DNA from: Bacteroidales bacterium
Lineage (GTDB): Bacteria; Bacteroidota; Bacteroidia; Bacteroidales; UBA932
Length of the DNA stretch: 64,000 nucleotides
Assembly (NCBI GenBank): GCA_022648685.1
Contig: JALCMW010000001.1
Span: 186,001 to 250,000 of the forward strand
Direction: 5' to 3'
Shown piece after piece: positions 26,997 through 35,114 of the stretch. A program made the position numbers and the translations under genes. The notes under the pieces are model-generated. The model was not told the origin of the DNA. It saw nothing but the letters and a program-made list of their open reading frames with translations, and made no database searches. The stretch's first letter is position 1, and every line of letters begins with the position of its first letter.

Positions 26997-27458
26997 CTAC
27001 TCTGATCGTTCCATTTCCCTTCGTAAATCCTTTTCTTTGATGGTCTGCCGTTTGTCGTAGTCTTTCTTGCCTTTGGCCAAAGCTATGGAGAGTTTGGCGT
27101 ATCCGTTATCGGCTATATAGAGCCTCAAGGCGGCTATGGTAAGACCTTTTTGCTTTACAGCCTGCTGCAGATGCAGCAATTCGTGCCTGCGAAGGAGTAG
27201 TTTGCGATCCCTCAAGGGAGCATGCTGTCCCCATGACCCCCAATTGTAAAGGGCGACATTCATTCCTTTGACATAAAGTTCGTCCTTGTCAAAATAGCAG
27301 AAAGCATCTGCAAGAGACGCTTTTCCGGCCCTTATGGATTTGATTTCCGTCCCCGTCAGAACAATGCCAGCCTGATAGGTCTCAAGGAATTCATAATCGA
27401 AAGAAGCCCTTCTGTTATTTATCTGTACCCTGTTTTTCGCTTTAGCCATCTTTTGCAT
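26997..27458 (-). CDS. smpB: SsrA-binding protein SmpB
   Basis: 153 aa. It has the SmpB core: [39 protein letters not shown] and the basic C-terminal tail [21 protein letters not shown] that reaches the decoding site. It binds tmRNA and delivers it to stalled ribosomes for trans-translation. M4 (27449, MAKAKNRV) is the more usual SmpB beginning. A TACCTTTG -7 element (27517-27510, minus strand) lies about 60 bases upstream. Confidence 0.95.
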   Translation of the reverse strand: MQKMAKAKNRVQINNRRASFDYEFLETYQAGIVLTGTEIKSIRAGKASLADAFCYFDKDELYVKGMNVALYNWGSWGQHAPLRDRKLLLRRHELLHLQQAVKQKGLTIAALRLYIADNGYAKLSIALAKGKKDYDKRQTIKEKDLRREMERSE

Positions 27459-27509
27459 GAATTTTCCCGAACCGACCGGATTCCGGCACTATATTGTCAG
27501 GAATGGATA

Positions 27510-27517
27510 CAAAGGTA
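27510..27517 (-). promoter_or_regulatory. -7 promoter element of smpB
   Basis: TACCTTTG on the minus strand matches TAnnTTTG. It gives a leader of about 45-55 bases. No clear -33 TTTG was seen. Confidence 0.5.
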
Positions 27518-27557
27518 ATATTTTTCCTGAAAATGATTATTTTTACCGTGAAAGGAA

Positions 27558-28529
27558 ATGACACATATGAATACACACTCAAATAATTCCCCCGTCTCGT
27601 TAATGCCGGAGAAAGAAAATATAGACTTTACTGCATTACTGGAATCAGTCAGGAATAAAAAGACCGAATTGATATGCGTACTCGGACCTACGGCTTCGGG
27701 AAAAACGAAATATGCAGTAAGGCTTGCAAGGGAGTTCGACAGACTTTGCGGAAAACAAACGGCGGAAATTATTTCAGCCGATTCCAGACAAATATATAAA
27801 GGGATGGATATCGGGACGGGAAAAGATCTGGAAGAATATGGGGAAATACCGCTTCATCTTACAGATATCGCAGAAGCGGGAGAAAAATATAATGTCTATG
27901 AGTATCAGCAGGCTTTCGAAGAAGTTTACGGTGAAATAATGGAACGCGGAGGAATTCCGATAATCTGCGGGGGAAGCGGACTTTACATATCTGCGGCTGT
28001 CAACGCATATTCATTTGCCGAAGTTCCTCCGGATCCTGAACTACGCTGCGAATTGGAAAAAGAAGACATAGAGGAACTGCGTGAGAAGCTTGCAGAACTC
28101 AAACCGATCACCGACAGATCCGTATTCGAATCAAGGAAAAGACTCGTCAGAGCTCTGGAAATCGCTTTTTATGAAGAAGATCACAACATAACCAAATCCT
28201 CATTCAAGAAAAAAGACACTTATTTCATAGGAATGCTCGTTTCAGCCGAAGAAAGGAACAAAAGGATTGACGACCGTCTGGAATACAGATTGAATCACGG
28301 ACTTGTCGAAGAAGTAGATAAATTGCTCAAAGACGGAATCCCTCCCGAGACACTTTCATATTACGGACTTGAATATAGATTCGTATCCCAGTATATCCTG
28401 AAAATATATGACTATGATGAAATGAAAAGGATGTTGGGAGACGCCATACATCGTTTCGGTAAAAGACAGATGACATGGTTCAGAAATATGGAAAAAACCG
28501 GAATCAGAATTCACTGGACGGAACCGTGA
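27558..28529 (+). CDS. miaA: tRNA dimethylallyltransferase MiaA
   Basis: 323 aa; transfers dimethylallyl from DMAPP to A37 of tRNAs reading UNN codons. The P-loop GPTASGKT is at residues 43-50, followed by SADSRQIYKGMDIGTGK, which holds the substrate-binding Asp and the tRNA-contacting region; the C-terminal part has RFGKRQMTWFR. The first 30 residues are poorly conserved, so the start could also be at 27567 or 27603. The 3' end overlaps the convergent trmB by 19 bases. Confidence 0.94.
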   Translation: MTHMNTHSNNSPVSLMPEKENIDFTALLESVRNKKTELICVLGPTASGKTKYAVRLAREFDRLCGKQTAEIISADSRQIYKGMDIGTGKDLEEYGEIPLHLTDIAEAGEKYNVYEYQQAFEEVYGEIMERGGIPIICGGSGLYISAAVNAYSFAEVPPDPELRCELEKEDIEELREKLAELKPITDRSVFESRKRLVRALEIAFYEEDHNITKSSFKKKDTYFIGMLVSAEERNKRIDDRLEYRLNHGLVEEVDKLLKDGIPPETLSYYGLEYRFVSQYILKIYDYDEMKRMLGDAIHRFGKRQMTWFRNMEKTGIRIHWTEP

Positions 28530-29332
28530 CCGAAAGTTCTCCTGTTGCCTTCAATCTTTTTCCAATAATCGGGATCCCATTCGGGATATGAATAAGGCCC
28601 GTGTCCGGGGACAAATGCCATATATGTTATTTTCAATCCCTGCTCAAGAAACATCCGCTCATAGTAAGTCCTTACCTCGAAAAGTGAATCGACCGCTTTT
28701 ATGCCGCATACCGAGGCCAGTGCCGAATCATAAAGGGATGAGCGGTCCGAGCCATACAAATCTTCGGTACAAGCGATTACGGACAGGCCGTTTTCTTTAC
28801 ATACGGCTTTGGTATATTCATGAAGAAAAATGCTGTCGGTTTTCAGATGTATTATGCCTCCCGGTTTAAGGAAGCGACCGTAACGTTCAAGGAACAATGG
28901 CGATGTCAACCGATTGTTCTCGCTTTTTATCTGAGGATCAGAAAAGGTCAGCCATATTTCCGATATCTCGCCCGGAGCGAAAAATGCTTCCGCAAATTCT
29001 ATGCGTGTACGAAGAAAAGCCACATTTCCCATACTTTCCTCTGTTGCGTCTTTGGCTCCCCTCCAAAGACGGGCACCTTTTATATCGACACCGATATAAT
29101 TGAATTCCGGATTTCTATGGGCAAGATCTATAGTATATTCGCCGCGTCCGCAACCCAATTCCAATACAATGGGAGCAGGTTTCTTGAACATTACATCATT
29201 CCAATGCCCTTTGATCGGATGATCGGTCAGACCGAATCCCGAGGTTCCTGCAAGAACTTCTACAGATTCCGGCTGCAGAAGGCAGCTGAAAGTTTTATTC
29301 TCTTCAAATTTTTTAAGTTTCCCGTGTCCCAT
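28511..29332 (-). CDS. trmB: tRNA (guanine-N7-)-methyltransferase TrmB
   Basis: 273 aa; makes m7G46 in tRNA from SAM. The Rossmann motif LELGCGRGEYTIDLA, then YIGVDIKGARLWRG, and WLTFSDPQIK (the Asp-Pro catalytic region, normally PDP) are visible. The N-terminus MGHGKLKKFEENKTF is typical of Bacteroidota TrmB, supporting this start. It is convergent with miaA, another tRNA-modification gene. Confidence 0.92.
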   Translation of the reverse strand: MGHGKLKKFEENKTFSCLLQPESVEVLAGTSGFGLTDHPIKGHWNDVMFKKPAPIVLELGCGRGEYTIDLAHRNPEFNYIGVDIKGARLWRGAKDATEESMGNVAFLRTRIEFAEAFFAPGEISEIWLTFSDPQIKSENNRLTSPLFLERYGRFLKPGGIIHLKTDSIFLHEYTKAVCKENGLSVIACTEDLYGSDRSSLYDSALASVCGIKAVDSLFEVRTYYERMFLEQGLKITYMAFVPGHGPYSYPEWDPDYWKKIEGNRRTFGHGSVQ

Positions 29333-29358
29333 ACCATAAATTTCCGGAAATTACGTCC

Positions 29359-29817
29359 TCAATGGACATCCTTGACCATCAAACCTACTCCAAGCATCCC
29401 GGGGACGGCAAACCCGGTTTTTATCCTGACTGACCACAAACCGTATTCCGAAGGTTTCAATCCGGTACGATACAGCGCTTTGTATTGCCTGCCTGAAAAC
29501 GAATCATGAACCTTATCGCTTTCCCTCATATAAACCTTTTCCCGATATATTTCCCCGGAAGGAGATATCCATGTTACCGAAAAAGGCACCCGTCCTATAG
29601 ATATCGTATCCCGCTCTATGACAGTATAAAGATAAACATCATACAAGCAATCGTCATATGACATATCGGCAGGAAAAACATAGGCGCTGTCCGCAGACAT
29701 ATTTCGGGCCTTTATGAATTTTTCTTCGGATCCGGGCCTTATGCATGAAAACGAAACGGCTGTGAAAACGCATACAAAAGCTATACGGCACACCATATGG
29801 CAGGAAAAACCGCACAT
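29359..29817 (-). CDS. gldH: GldH-family gliding motility lipoprotein
   Basis: 152 aa. A lipoprotein signal ends at C25 (SFSC), followed by a small all-beta domain with YDVYLYTVIERD, VTWISPSG and the C-terminal EYGLWSVRIK pattern of GldH. In Flavobacterium GldH supports gliding and type IX secretion; in Bacteroidales the gene is kept in non-gliding species next to ricT and holB, as here. Its stop-start spacing to ricT is 2 bases, so they are co-transcribed. The identification rests on motif pattern plus synteny. Confidence 0.8.
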   Translation of the reverse strand: MCGFSCHMVCRIAFVCVFTAVSFSCIRPGSEEKFIKARNMSADSAYVFPADMSYDDCLYDVYLYTVIERDTISIGRVPFSVTWISPSGEIYREKVYMRESDKVHDSFSGRQYKALYRTGLKPSEYGLWSVRIKTGFAVPGMLGVGLMVKDVH

Positions 29818-29819
29818 TA

Positions 29820-31016
29820 TCAGACGTTTTTCTTATCTTTCGGGTTAACTGAACGTCCATTGGACATTTCAGTATTGTTCCGGCGGGCATTATGATTACG
29901 TCTCTTCTTTTTGGAACGGGTTTCGTCAAATCTTGAAATACTGTCATCGCCGACTGCGGTTACGAATTCCGGAGCCTCCGGCTCGATATCCGGTTTCAGA
30001 GAATCAGGTCTCCTGCCTTGCGAATTCATTTTCATTATTTCTTTGACCTCTGCCGCTTTCAACGGAAAAAGAGAAGAGAGAGACGACTTGTCATAAGAAA
30101 AATACATCGTCTCGCTAAGAACGTCGGTTTTCATGAGAAATGCCTGGCCGTCTTCGAATTCCAAAGGTTCGGTAACCCGGGGGATCCTTGACTGCGCATC
30201 AAGATAAGCCGAAACCTCATAGTTGAGACAGCATTTCAACTTTCCGCATTGCCCTGCAAGTTTCTGGGGATTCAAAGACAGGTTCTGGCAGCGGGCTGCT
30301 GATGTGGAAATGGATTGGAAATTGGTAATATTGTTAGCACAGCACAATTCCCTTCCGCAAACGCCCAGACCGCCAATCAACCCGGCCTCTTGGCGAGCCC
30401 CTATCTGTTTCATTTCTATTCTTATACGGAATTCCTCTGCGAAGACTTTTATCAACTGCCTGAAATCAACACGTCCGTCGGCAATATAATAGAATATAGC
30501 TTTAGTACCGTCTCCCTGGAACTCCACATCGCCTATCTTCATTTCAAGTTGCATATCCGCAGCAATTTTGCGGGCTTCTATCATGACGTCCTGTTCCCTT
30601 GCTATGGCTTCCTGCCATTTTTCTATATCGAAAGCCTTTGCTTTCCTGTAAATTTTCTTAAACTCCGTGCTTTCAAGGGACATCCCTTTAGTCTTCATCT
30701 GGCGCCCTACAATGGGTCCTTCCAAAGTAACGATTCCGAGATCATGGCCGTTTGCAGCCTCAACAACTACCAGATCACCCATTTTTATGGTCTGTCCGGA
30801 AGCATTTATATATATCCCTTTCCGCGTATTCTTGAAGCGGACTTCGAAAACATCTTTGTAACGCTCCTGGCCTACACCTTTGAGCCAGTCATAAACGGCA
30901 AGTTTGCAACATCCGCGGCGGTAAACGCAATTCAGTTCGCCGGAATCTTCATCCCTGGAGACCGTACAACCGCGAAAACAATCGAAACGAATCGATTCGT
31001 TATCTGTATTATCCAT
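29820..31016 (-). CDS. ricT: RicT/PSP1-domain iron-sulfur regulatory protein
   Basis: 398 aa from the chosen start. The PSP1 domain lies in the middle (about residues 110-200), with two Cys clusters after it: GVCGRELCC and QCGKLKCCLNY, the ligand set of the RicT (YaaT) family. The C-terminal tail is rich in Lys, Arg and Asn (KKKRRNHNARRNN) and looks disordered. Known members work in a complex that affects RNA processing and sporulation/competence in Bacillus; the role in Bacteroidota is open. The start at 31016 (MDNTDNES) is 4 bases after the holB stop; the frame is open up to 31079 but that overlaps holB. Confidence 0.88.
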   Translation of the reverse strand: MDNTDNESIRFDCFRGCTVSRDEDSGELNCVYRRGCCKLAVYDWLKGVGQERYKDVFEVRFKNTRKGIYINASGQTIKMGDLVVVEAANGHDLGIVTLEGPIVGRQMKTKGMSLESTEFKKIYRKAKAFDIEKWQEAIAREQDVMIEARKIAADMQLEMKIGDVEFQGDGTKAIFYYIADGRVDFRQLIKVFAEEFRIRIEMKQIGARQEAGLIGGLGVCGRELCCANNITNFQSISTSAARCQNLSLNPQKLAGQCGKLKCCLNYEVSAYLDAQSRIPRVTEPLEFEDGQAFLMKTDVLSETMYFSYDKSSLSSLFPLKAAEVKEIMKMNSQGRRPDSLKPDIEPEAPEFVTAVGDDSISRFDETRSKKKRRNHNARRNNTEMSNGRSVNPKDKKNV

Positions 31017-31020
31017 AATA

Positions 31021-32151
31021 TTATATCTTAACAAACATACGATTGACCATGTCGCAGAAAAGTATTTTCTGATTGACATTCCTGTTCAAAAGGAAAGAGG
31101 TCCTGTCCAATACCGCAATGGCATTCCGGCAAAAAGGCTCCCCGCACATTGCTGCCGCCTGTCTGAAAAAAGGAAGTTCTTCCCCCGGGATCCCGGCGAT
31201 TTCCGGCAAATCTTTCTGTAACAAGAAAATCTTTCTGAAACAGTCTCCTGCAAATTTACAAAAAGCTTTTTGTTTTTCACGCGAATCCATGGAAGCAATA
31301 ACTTCCCCTGAAGAAAGGGCCGAAAGCAAATCCCCTGACATCATGCTTCTCAATAAATCGGAAAACAGTACAAGATCAGTTTTATAATCCGAACTGTCGG
31401 CGAGATAATGGAGGGCATTGCCTATACTCCCGCCGGCAACGGCTGCCGCATTTGCTGCCGCTTCCCGGTCTTTACCGAAATACGACACCAGGACATCTGC
31501 CACCTGCACCTTGCCCAACGGGCAAACCCTTATTCCCTGGCATCTCGAAGAAATCGTCTGGAGGACTTTCTCCGGACTGTGAGTAATAAAAAGGAACAAT
31601 GACTTCTCCGGAGGTTCTTCGACTATCTTGAGCAATCTGTTTGCTGCATCCGCATTCATTTTTTCCGGGAGATACAATACAACAGCCTGATAACCTCCTT
31701 CCACAGGAAACAGCGAAAGTTTGTCCAATACGGATTTGGCTTCGGCTACAGCGATACTGCTGGATTTTCCTTCTATTCCCAATGCCGAGTTCAAATCATT
31801 TTCAAGGAAATAAGGATTCACGGAAACCAGTTCGCGCCAGTAATTCATATATGAATCGGAAGTCGGCTTTTCAGATGAAGAAATCCTGGAGCCGCCTGTC
31901 ACTGGAAAGACAAAATGGATATCGGGATGGATGAATTTAGCTATCCTATTGCATTCCGGACATATTCCGCAAGAATCGCCGTTTGACTTTCCATGGCAAA
32001 ACAGATATTGCAAAAAAGCCATTACCAAAGGAAAAGCACCGCAACCGTCATTTTCATAGAACATAATGGCATTGGGAATACGCCCGCCGTCTACCATTCC
32101 GGCAAGTGTCTTAACGATTTCCTCGTTGCCTTTTATTTCCGAAAATTTCAT
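31021..32151 (-). CDS. holB: DNA polymerase III subunit delta'
   Basis: 376 aa, clamp-loader subunit. The N-terminal AAA+ fold has a degenerate P-loop (YENDGCGAFPLVMAF, not a functional Walker A, as expected for delta'). A zinc-binding Cys set C-x8-C-x2-C (CHGKSNGDSCGICPEC region) and the sensor region FITHSPEKVLQTISSRCQ follow. The ATG at 32151 (MKFSEIKG) is one base after the upstream stop and matches the usual N-terminus; the 8-residue extension to 32175 is unlikely. Confidence 0.9.
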   Translation of the reverse strand: MKFSEIKGNEEIVKTLAGMVDGGRIPNAIMFYENDGCGAFPLVMAFLQYLFCHGKSNGDSCGICPECNRIAKFIHPDIHFVFPVTGGSRISSSEKPTSDSYMNYWRELVSVNPYFLENDLNSALGIEGKSSSIAVAEAKSVLDKLSLFPVEGGYQAVVLYLPEKMNADAANRLLKIVEEPPEKSLFLFITHSPEKVLQTISSRCQGIRVCPLGKVQVADVLVSYFGKDREAAANAAAVAGGSIGNALHYLADSSDYKTDLVLFSDLLRSMMSGDLLSALSSGEVIASMDSREKQKAFCKFAGDCFRKIFLLQKDLPEIAGIPGEELPFFRQAAAMCGEPFCRNAIAVLDRTSFLLNRNVNQKILFCDMVNRMFVKI

Positions 32152-32152
32152 A

Positions 32153-33136
32153 TTAAGATTTTCTATCGGCCACAAACTCGGCCAGGGATTTAAGATACTT
32201 CTTTTCGTCCGATTCCGGTAAAGCTTTCAAGGCAATTATTCCTTTGCAGACATATTCTTCCAGTTTTCTTCCGGCATATTCCATCCCGCCGTTATCTATG
32301 ACAAAACGTCTTATTTCAGAGACATACGACGGATCATCACCTATACGGCAGACCTTCCTGCGAATTTCCCCGGCAGTGTCCGGATCCACGTTGGACAAAG
32401 CCCCTATCAACGGAAGGGTTATTTTCCTTTCTTTGAGATCAATACCCACAGGTTTTCCTATTGAAGCATTCTCGGAATAATCGAAAATATCATCTTTTAT
32501 CTGGAAAGCTATGCCCAAATCCGCAGCATATTCTTTTACAGCCTCTTTCATCCGTTTATTTGCACCTACGGAAATAGCTGCGGAGACAGAGGCGGCGACA
32601 AACAAAGAAGCAGTTTTATTATATATGATTCTGAGATAATCGGATTCTTCGGTGTCTCCGTTTTCGGCTTTTTGCAACTGCAGGATTTCGCCTTCGGCCA
32701 AATCGCTTAACGTCCTTGAAAAAAGTCTTATGACAATGTCTCCGTGCACCGAAGCCTCAAGAATCCTTTCCATAGCTTTCACCAGCCAGAAATCCCCTAT
32801 CAGGACAGCGGCAGGGCCGCCAAGGACGGACATTACTGTGGGAATACCGCGACGCTCCGGGCTGCTGTCTGCCACATCATCATGCAGAAGAGTGGCATTA
32901 TGAAGCAATTCGGAAGCAGCTGCAAACCTTATGCTGTCGGACGTGGTATGCCCTCCGGAACAAGCCCTGGCAATCAGCAAGGCAAGTATCGGTCTCAATT
33001 GCTTGCCGGAATGGGAAAGAATGACCCTGTTCGTGGAATTCAATAACTCTATTTCACTTTTAAGTGAAGAGATAATCAAAGACTCGGTATCAATCCAATC
33101 TTTTCCCAGAAAAACTTTGATATTTTCAAGATCCAT
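32153..33136 (-). CDS. Polyprenyl diphosphate synthase
   Basis: 327 aa; condenses isopentenyl diphosphate into a long-chain prenyl diphosphate, probably the menaquinone side chain used by MenA at 52316. The first Asp-rich motif is LLHDDVAD and the second is IKDDIFDY; GKQLRP near the N-terminus binds the allylic substrate. It is of the IspB/octaprenyl type. Chain length cannot be read safely. It sits between the LOG-family gene and holB in a compact minus-strand cluster. Confidence 0.9.
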   Translation of the reverse strand: MDLENIKVFLGKDWIDTESLIISSLKSEIELLNSTNRVILSHSGKQLRPILALLIARACSGGHTTSDSIRFAAASELLHNATLLHDDVADSSPERRGIPTVMSVLGGPAAVLIGDFWLVKAMERILEASVHGDIVIRLFSRTLSDLAEGEILQLQKAENGDTEESDYLRIIYNKTASLFVAASVSAAISVGANKRMKEAVKEYAADLGIAFQIKDDIFDYSENASIGKPVGIDLKERKITLPLIGALSNVDPDTAGEIRRKVCRIGDDPSYVSEIRRFVIDNGGMEYAGRKLEEYVCKGIIALKALPESDEKKYLKSLAEFVADRKS

Positions 33137-33158
33137 ATTCTGCCTGGTTTTTCAAAGG

Positions 33159-33692
33159 TCATCCTATCGATTCGACAAGCTTGTCCACCGTATCCGGAAA
33201 CATTATCAATTCCCGTGAAGCAGGATCCAGCATTCCCGTATTGACATAATAGTCCAGAAGATCGATAAACGGCTTGTAAAAACCTCTGTAATTTAAAGCG
33301 AAGACTTTGCCTCCGTATTTTCCCAATTTGGCTAAAGTCAATGTTTCCACAATCTCATCAAGAGTACCTATTCCTCCCGGAAGAGCTATCGCGGCACAAG
33401 TGCCTTCACGCATTTTTTCTTTTCTTTCGGACATCGTATCCGTCCAGACCGTTTCGGTCAGTCCGGGATGCTTCCAATCTTTCATGAAACGGGGAAGGAT
33501 ACCGATGTGCCGGCCTCCGCACTTTGCCGCCTCATCGGCCAATACGCCCATAGTTCCCTTAATGGCTCCGCCTGAAACCAAAGTATAGCCCATGTGACAA
33601 AGAGCCCGGACTACATCACGGGCTGCTTTGTTTAATTCGGGATCGATATTATAACTGGACGAACAAAATAAAACTATTTTATTTTCTGTCAT
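33159..33692 (-). CDS. LOG-family (TIGR00730) nucleotide phosphoribohydrolase
   Basis: 177 aa from the chosen start. The Lysine-decarboxylase-like Rossmann fold has SGGAIKGTMG, the MSERKEKM segment and the PGGIGTLDE motif at residues 105-113 that defines cytokinin-activating LOG enzymes. Bacterial members split AMP or modified AMP to the base and ribose 5-phosphate. The frame is open upstream to 33767 but this overlaps the outer-membrane protein gene; MTENKIVLFCSSS at 33692 is the natural N-terminus. Confidence 0.88.
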   Translation of the reverse strand: MTENKIVLFCSSSYNIDPELNKAARDVVRALCHMGYTLVSGGAIKGTMGVLADEAAKCGGRHIGILPRFMKDWKHPGLTETVWTDTMSERKEKMREGTCAAIALPGGIGTLDEIVETLTLAKLGKYGGKVFALNYRGFYKPFIDLLDYYVNTGMLDPASRELIMFPDTVDKLVESIG

Positions 33693-33705
33693 TTTGAGCC
33701 CTCGC

Positions 33706-34380
33706 CTAGAAAAGCAATGCAACGGAAACCGAGACACCGTTAAAATCCTTACCGTCCTTGAATGCACTTTTCACGGTATCGGCGATGTCTCCGGAATTGA
33801 CATTTCCATTATCATCACACAGGGAGCCGAAATTCCAGAAATATCTGGCGGATACCTGGAACATAAGGAATTCGATTCCCGCACCAAGGCCAAGGCCGTA
33901 TTCCCAACGCTTGATATTGGCATCCGACCATGAATTCCTGACAGTGTAATCCGTTGCACTCACTCCGGCTACGGAGAGCTTTTTCACCGACTTATTATTG
34001 ATACCGAAGCCGATAAATGGTTCAGCTGCAACATAAGGCCGGAAAAGTCCGAGATCCGGTCCCCACTGGATAGACAGCGGAACCTCGACATAACCTACCT
34101 TCATATCGAAGGAAGCATGGGAAGAACCCGATTCTATTTTGTCCAAAGTGGTTCCTTTGACTTGATACAGTAGAGAAGGCTGCAGGGAAAAACCAAGGAA
34201 CAACGGCATTTTCAGAGTAACTCCGGCATGATATAATGAAACGGATTTGGCATCGAAGTCTTTTACATTCGTATTCGAAGAAGTGAAACCGGCTATGACG
34301 CCGAATTTCGATTGTGCACCGGCATTGAAACCGATAAGCATCATGGCAGCAAGGGCCAACAAAAAAGATGTTTTTTTCAT
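33706..34380 (-). CDS. Outer membrane beta-barrel protein (OmpA/porin-like, small)
   Basis: 224 aa. A signal peptide (cleavage near NAGAQ, residue 22) is followed by alternating beta strands and a terminal ALLF, compatible with an eight- to ten-stranded barrel (PorT-like or outer membrane beta-barrel domain). No OmpA peptidoglycan-binding domain is present. It follows trxA by 14 bases and precedes the LOG gene by 13 bases. Function unknown. Confidence 0.8.
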   Translation of the reverse strand: MKKTSFLLALAAMMLIGFNAGAQSKFGVIAGFTSSNTNVKDFDAKSVSLYHAGVTLKMPLFLGFSLQPSLLYQVKGTTLDKIESGSSHASFDMKVGYVEVPLSIQWGPDLGLFRPYVAAEPFIGFGINNKSVKKLSVAGVSATDYTVRNSWSDANIKRWEYGLGLGAGIEFLMFQVSARYFWNFGSLCDDNGNVNSGDIADTVKSAFKDGKDFNGVSVSVALLF

Positions 34381-34394
34381 AAGGAATACTTTAA

Positions 34395-34709
34395 TTAAAC
34401 AAGGGAATCGAGTTTGCCTGAAATTTCAGTCTTGGAAACCAGCCCCACAAGCCTGTCCTTTACGACACCACCGACAAAAAAAAGTAATGTGGGAATGCTG
34501 CGGATACCGTATTTTAGCGCGATATCTTCACAATCGTCCACATTACATTTTACGACACTTATTTTGCCTTCATATTCAGTTGCCAACTCATCGACAACAG
34601 GGGAAAGCATACGGCATGGTCCGCACCATGTAGCCCAGAAATCAACCATTACAGGCTCACGGGCATTAATCAAATCGGAGAAATTCGTATTTGTAGCAAT
34701 CTTTTCCAT
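34395..34709 (-). CDS. trxA: Thioredoxin
   Basis: 104 aa with the redox motif WCGPC (Cys29 and Cys32) inside VDFWATWCGPCRM, and the cis-Pro segment RSIPTLLFF. It is a cytoplasmic disulfide reductase, standard length. The start at 34709 fits: a TATATTTG promoter element lies at 34739-34732 on the minus strand, so the upstream extension to 34793 would not be transcribed. Confidence 0.95.
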   Translation of the reverse strand: MEKIATNTNFSDLINAREPVMVDFWATWCGPCRMLSPVVDELATEYEGKISVVKCNVDDCEDIALKYGIRSIPTLLFFVGGVVKDRLVGLVSKTEISGKLDSLV

Positions 34710-34731
34710 AACAATTATTTTTATAAGTTTA

Positions 34732-34739
34732 CAAATATA
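34732..34739 (-). promoter_or_regulatory. -7 promoter element of trxA
   Basis: TATATTTG on the minus strand, a perfect TAnnTTTG match, gives a leader of about 15 bases and decides the trxA start. Confidence 0.65.
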
Positions 34740-34811
34740 TAAAAAATTGCGCCGGAAATCCAAATACGGAAAAAGCCCGATGCCTGCACTCAAGCCGTTC
34801 TCCGATACCTG

Positions 34812-35105
34812 TCAGATACTTTCGCTCACATTCCAGACAAATGTCCGCAAACCGAGTTTGGGAGTCCTTTCATCTTTGTTCCTGAGGTCTTTGAGAATGG
34901 AAGGTACTTTGTCATCTTCCACAACCGTCAGAATCGCATTGTTCTGGACAGGCCATGCATGATTTCCATAATGCGGTTCCCCGTTTACGGAACCTCTTCC
35001 GTCAACATTTTCCCAGCGGGTGAACCCTCTCTGGCCGTTGGCGTCAAGAACAGCGACTATATCATCTTCATATGCCTGATTGAATGAAATAAAAATTGCT
35101 TTCAT
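34812..35105 (-). CDS. Small PII-like protein linked to RND pump (PG0541-like)
   Basis: 97 aa. The alternation of strands and helices (KAIFISFNQAYEDDIVAVLD, GFTRWENVDG, NNAILTVVEDDKVPSILKDL) resembles the ferredoxin-like PII fold. Bacteroidota often carry such a small protein as the last gene of an RND efflux operon (the PG0541 family of transporter-associated proteins). The start is 9 bases after the pump stop codon, so it is co-transcribed. Its job, perhaps sensing a ligand or modulating the pump, is unknown. The family assignment is from memory and context. Confidence 0.65.
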   Translation of the reverse strand: MKAIFISFNQAYEDDIVAVLDANGQRGFTRWENVDGRGSVNGEPHYGNHAWPVQNNAILTVVEDDKVPSILKDLRNKDERTPKLGLRTFVWNVSESI

Positions 35106-35114
35106 AATATCATT

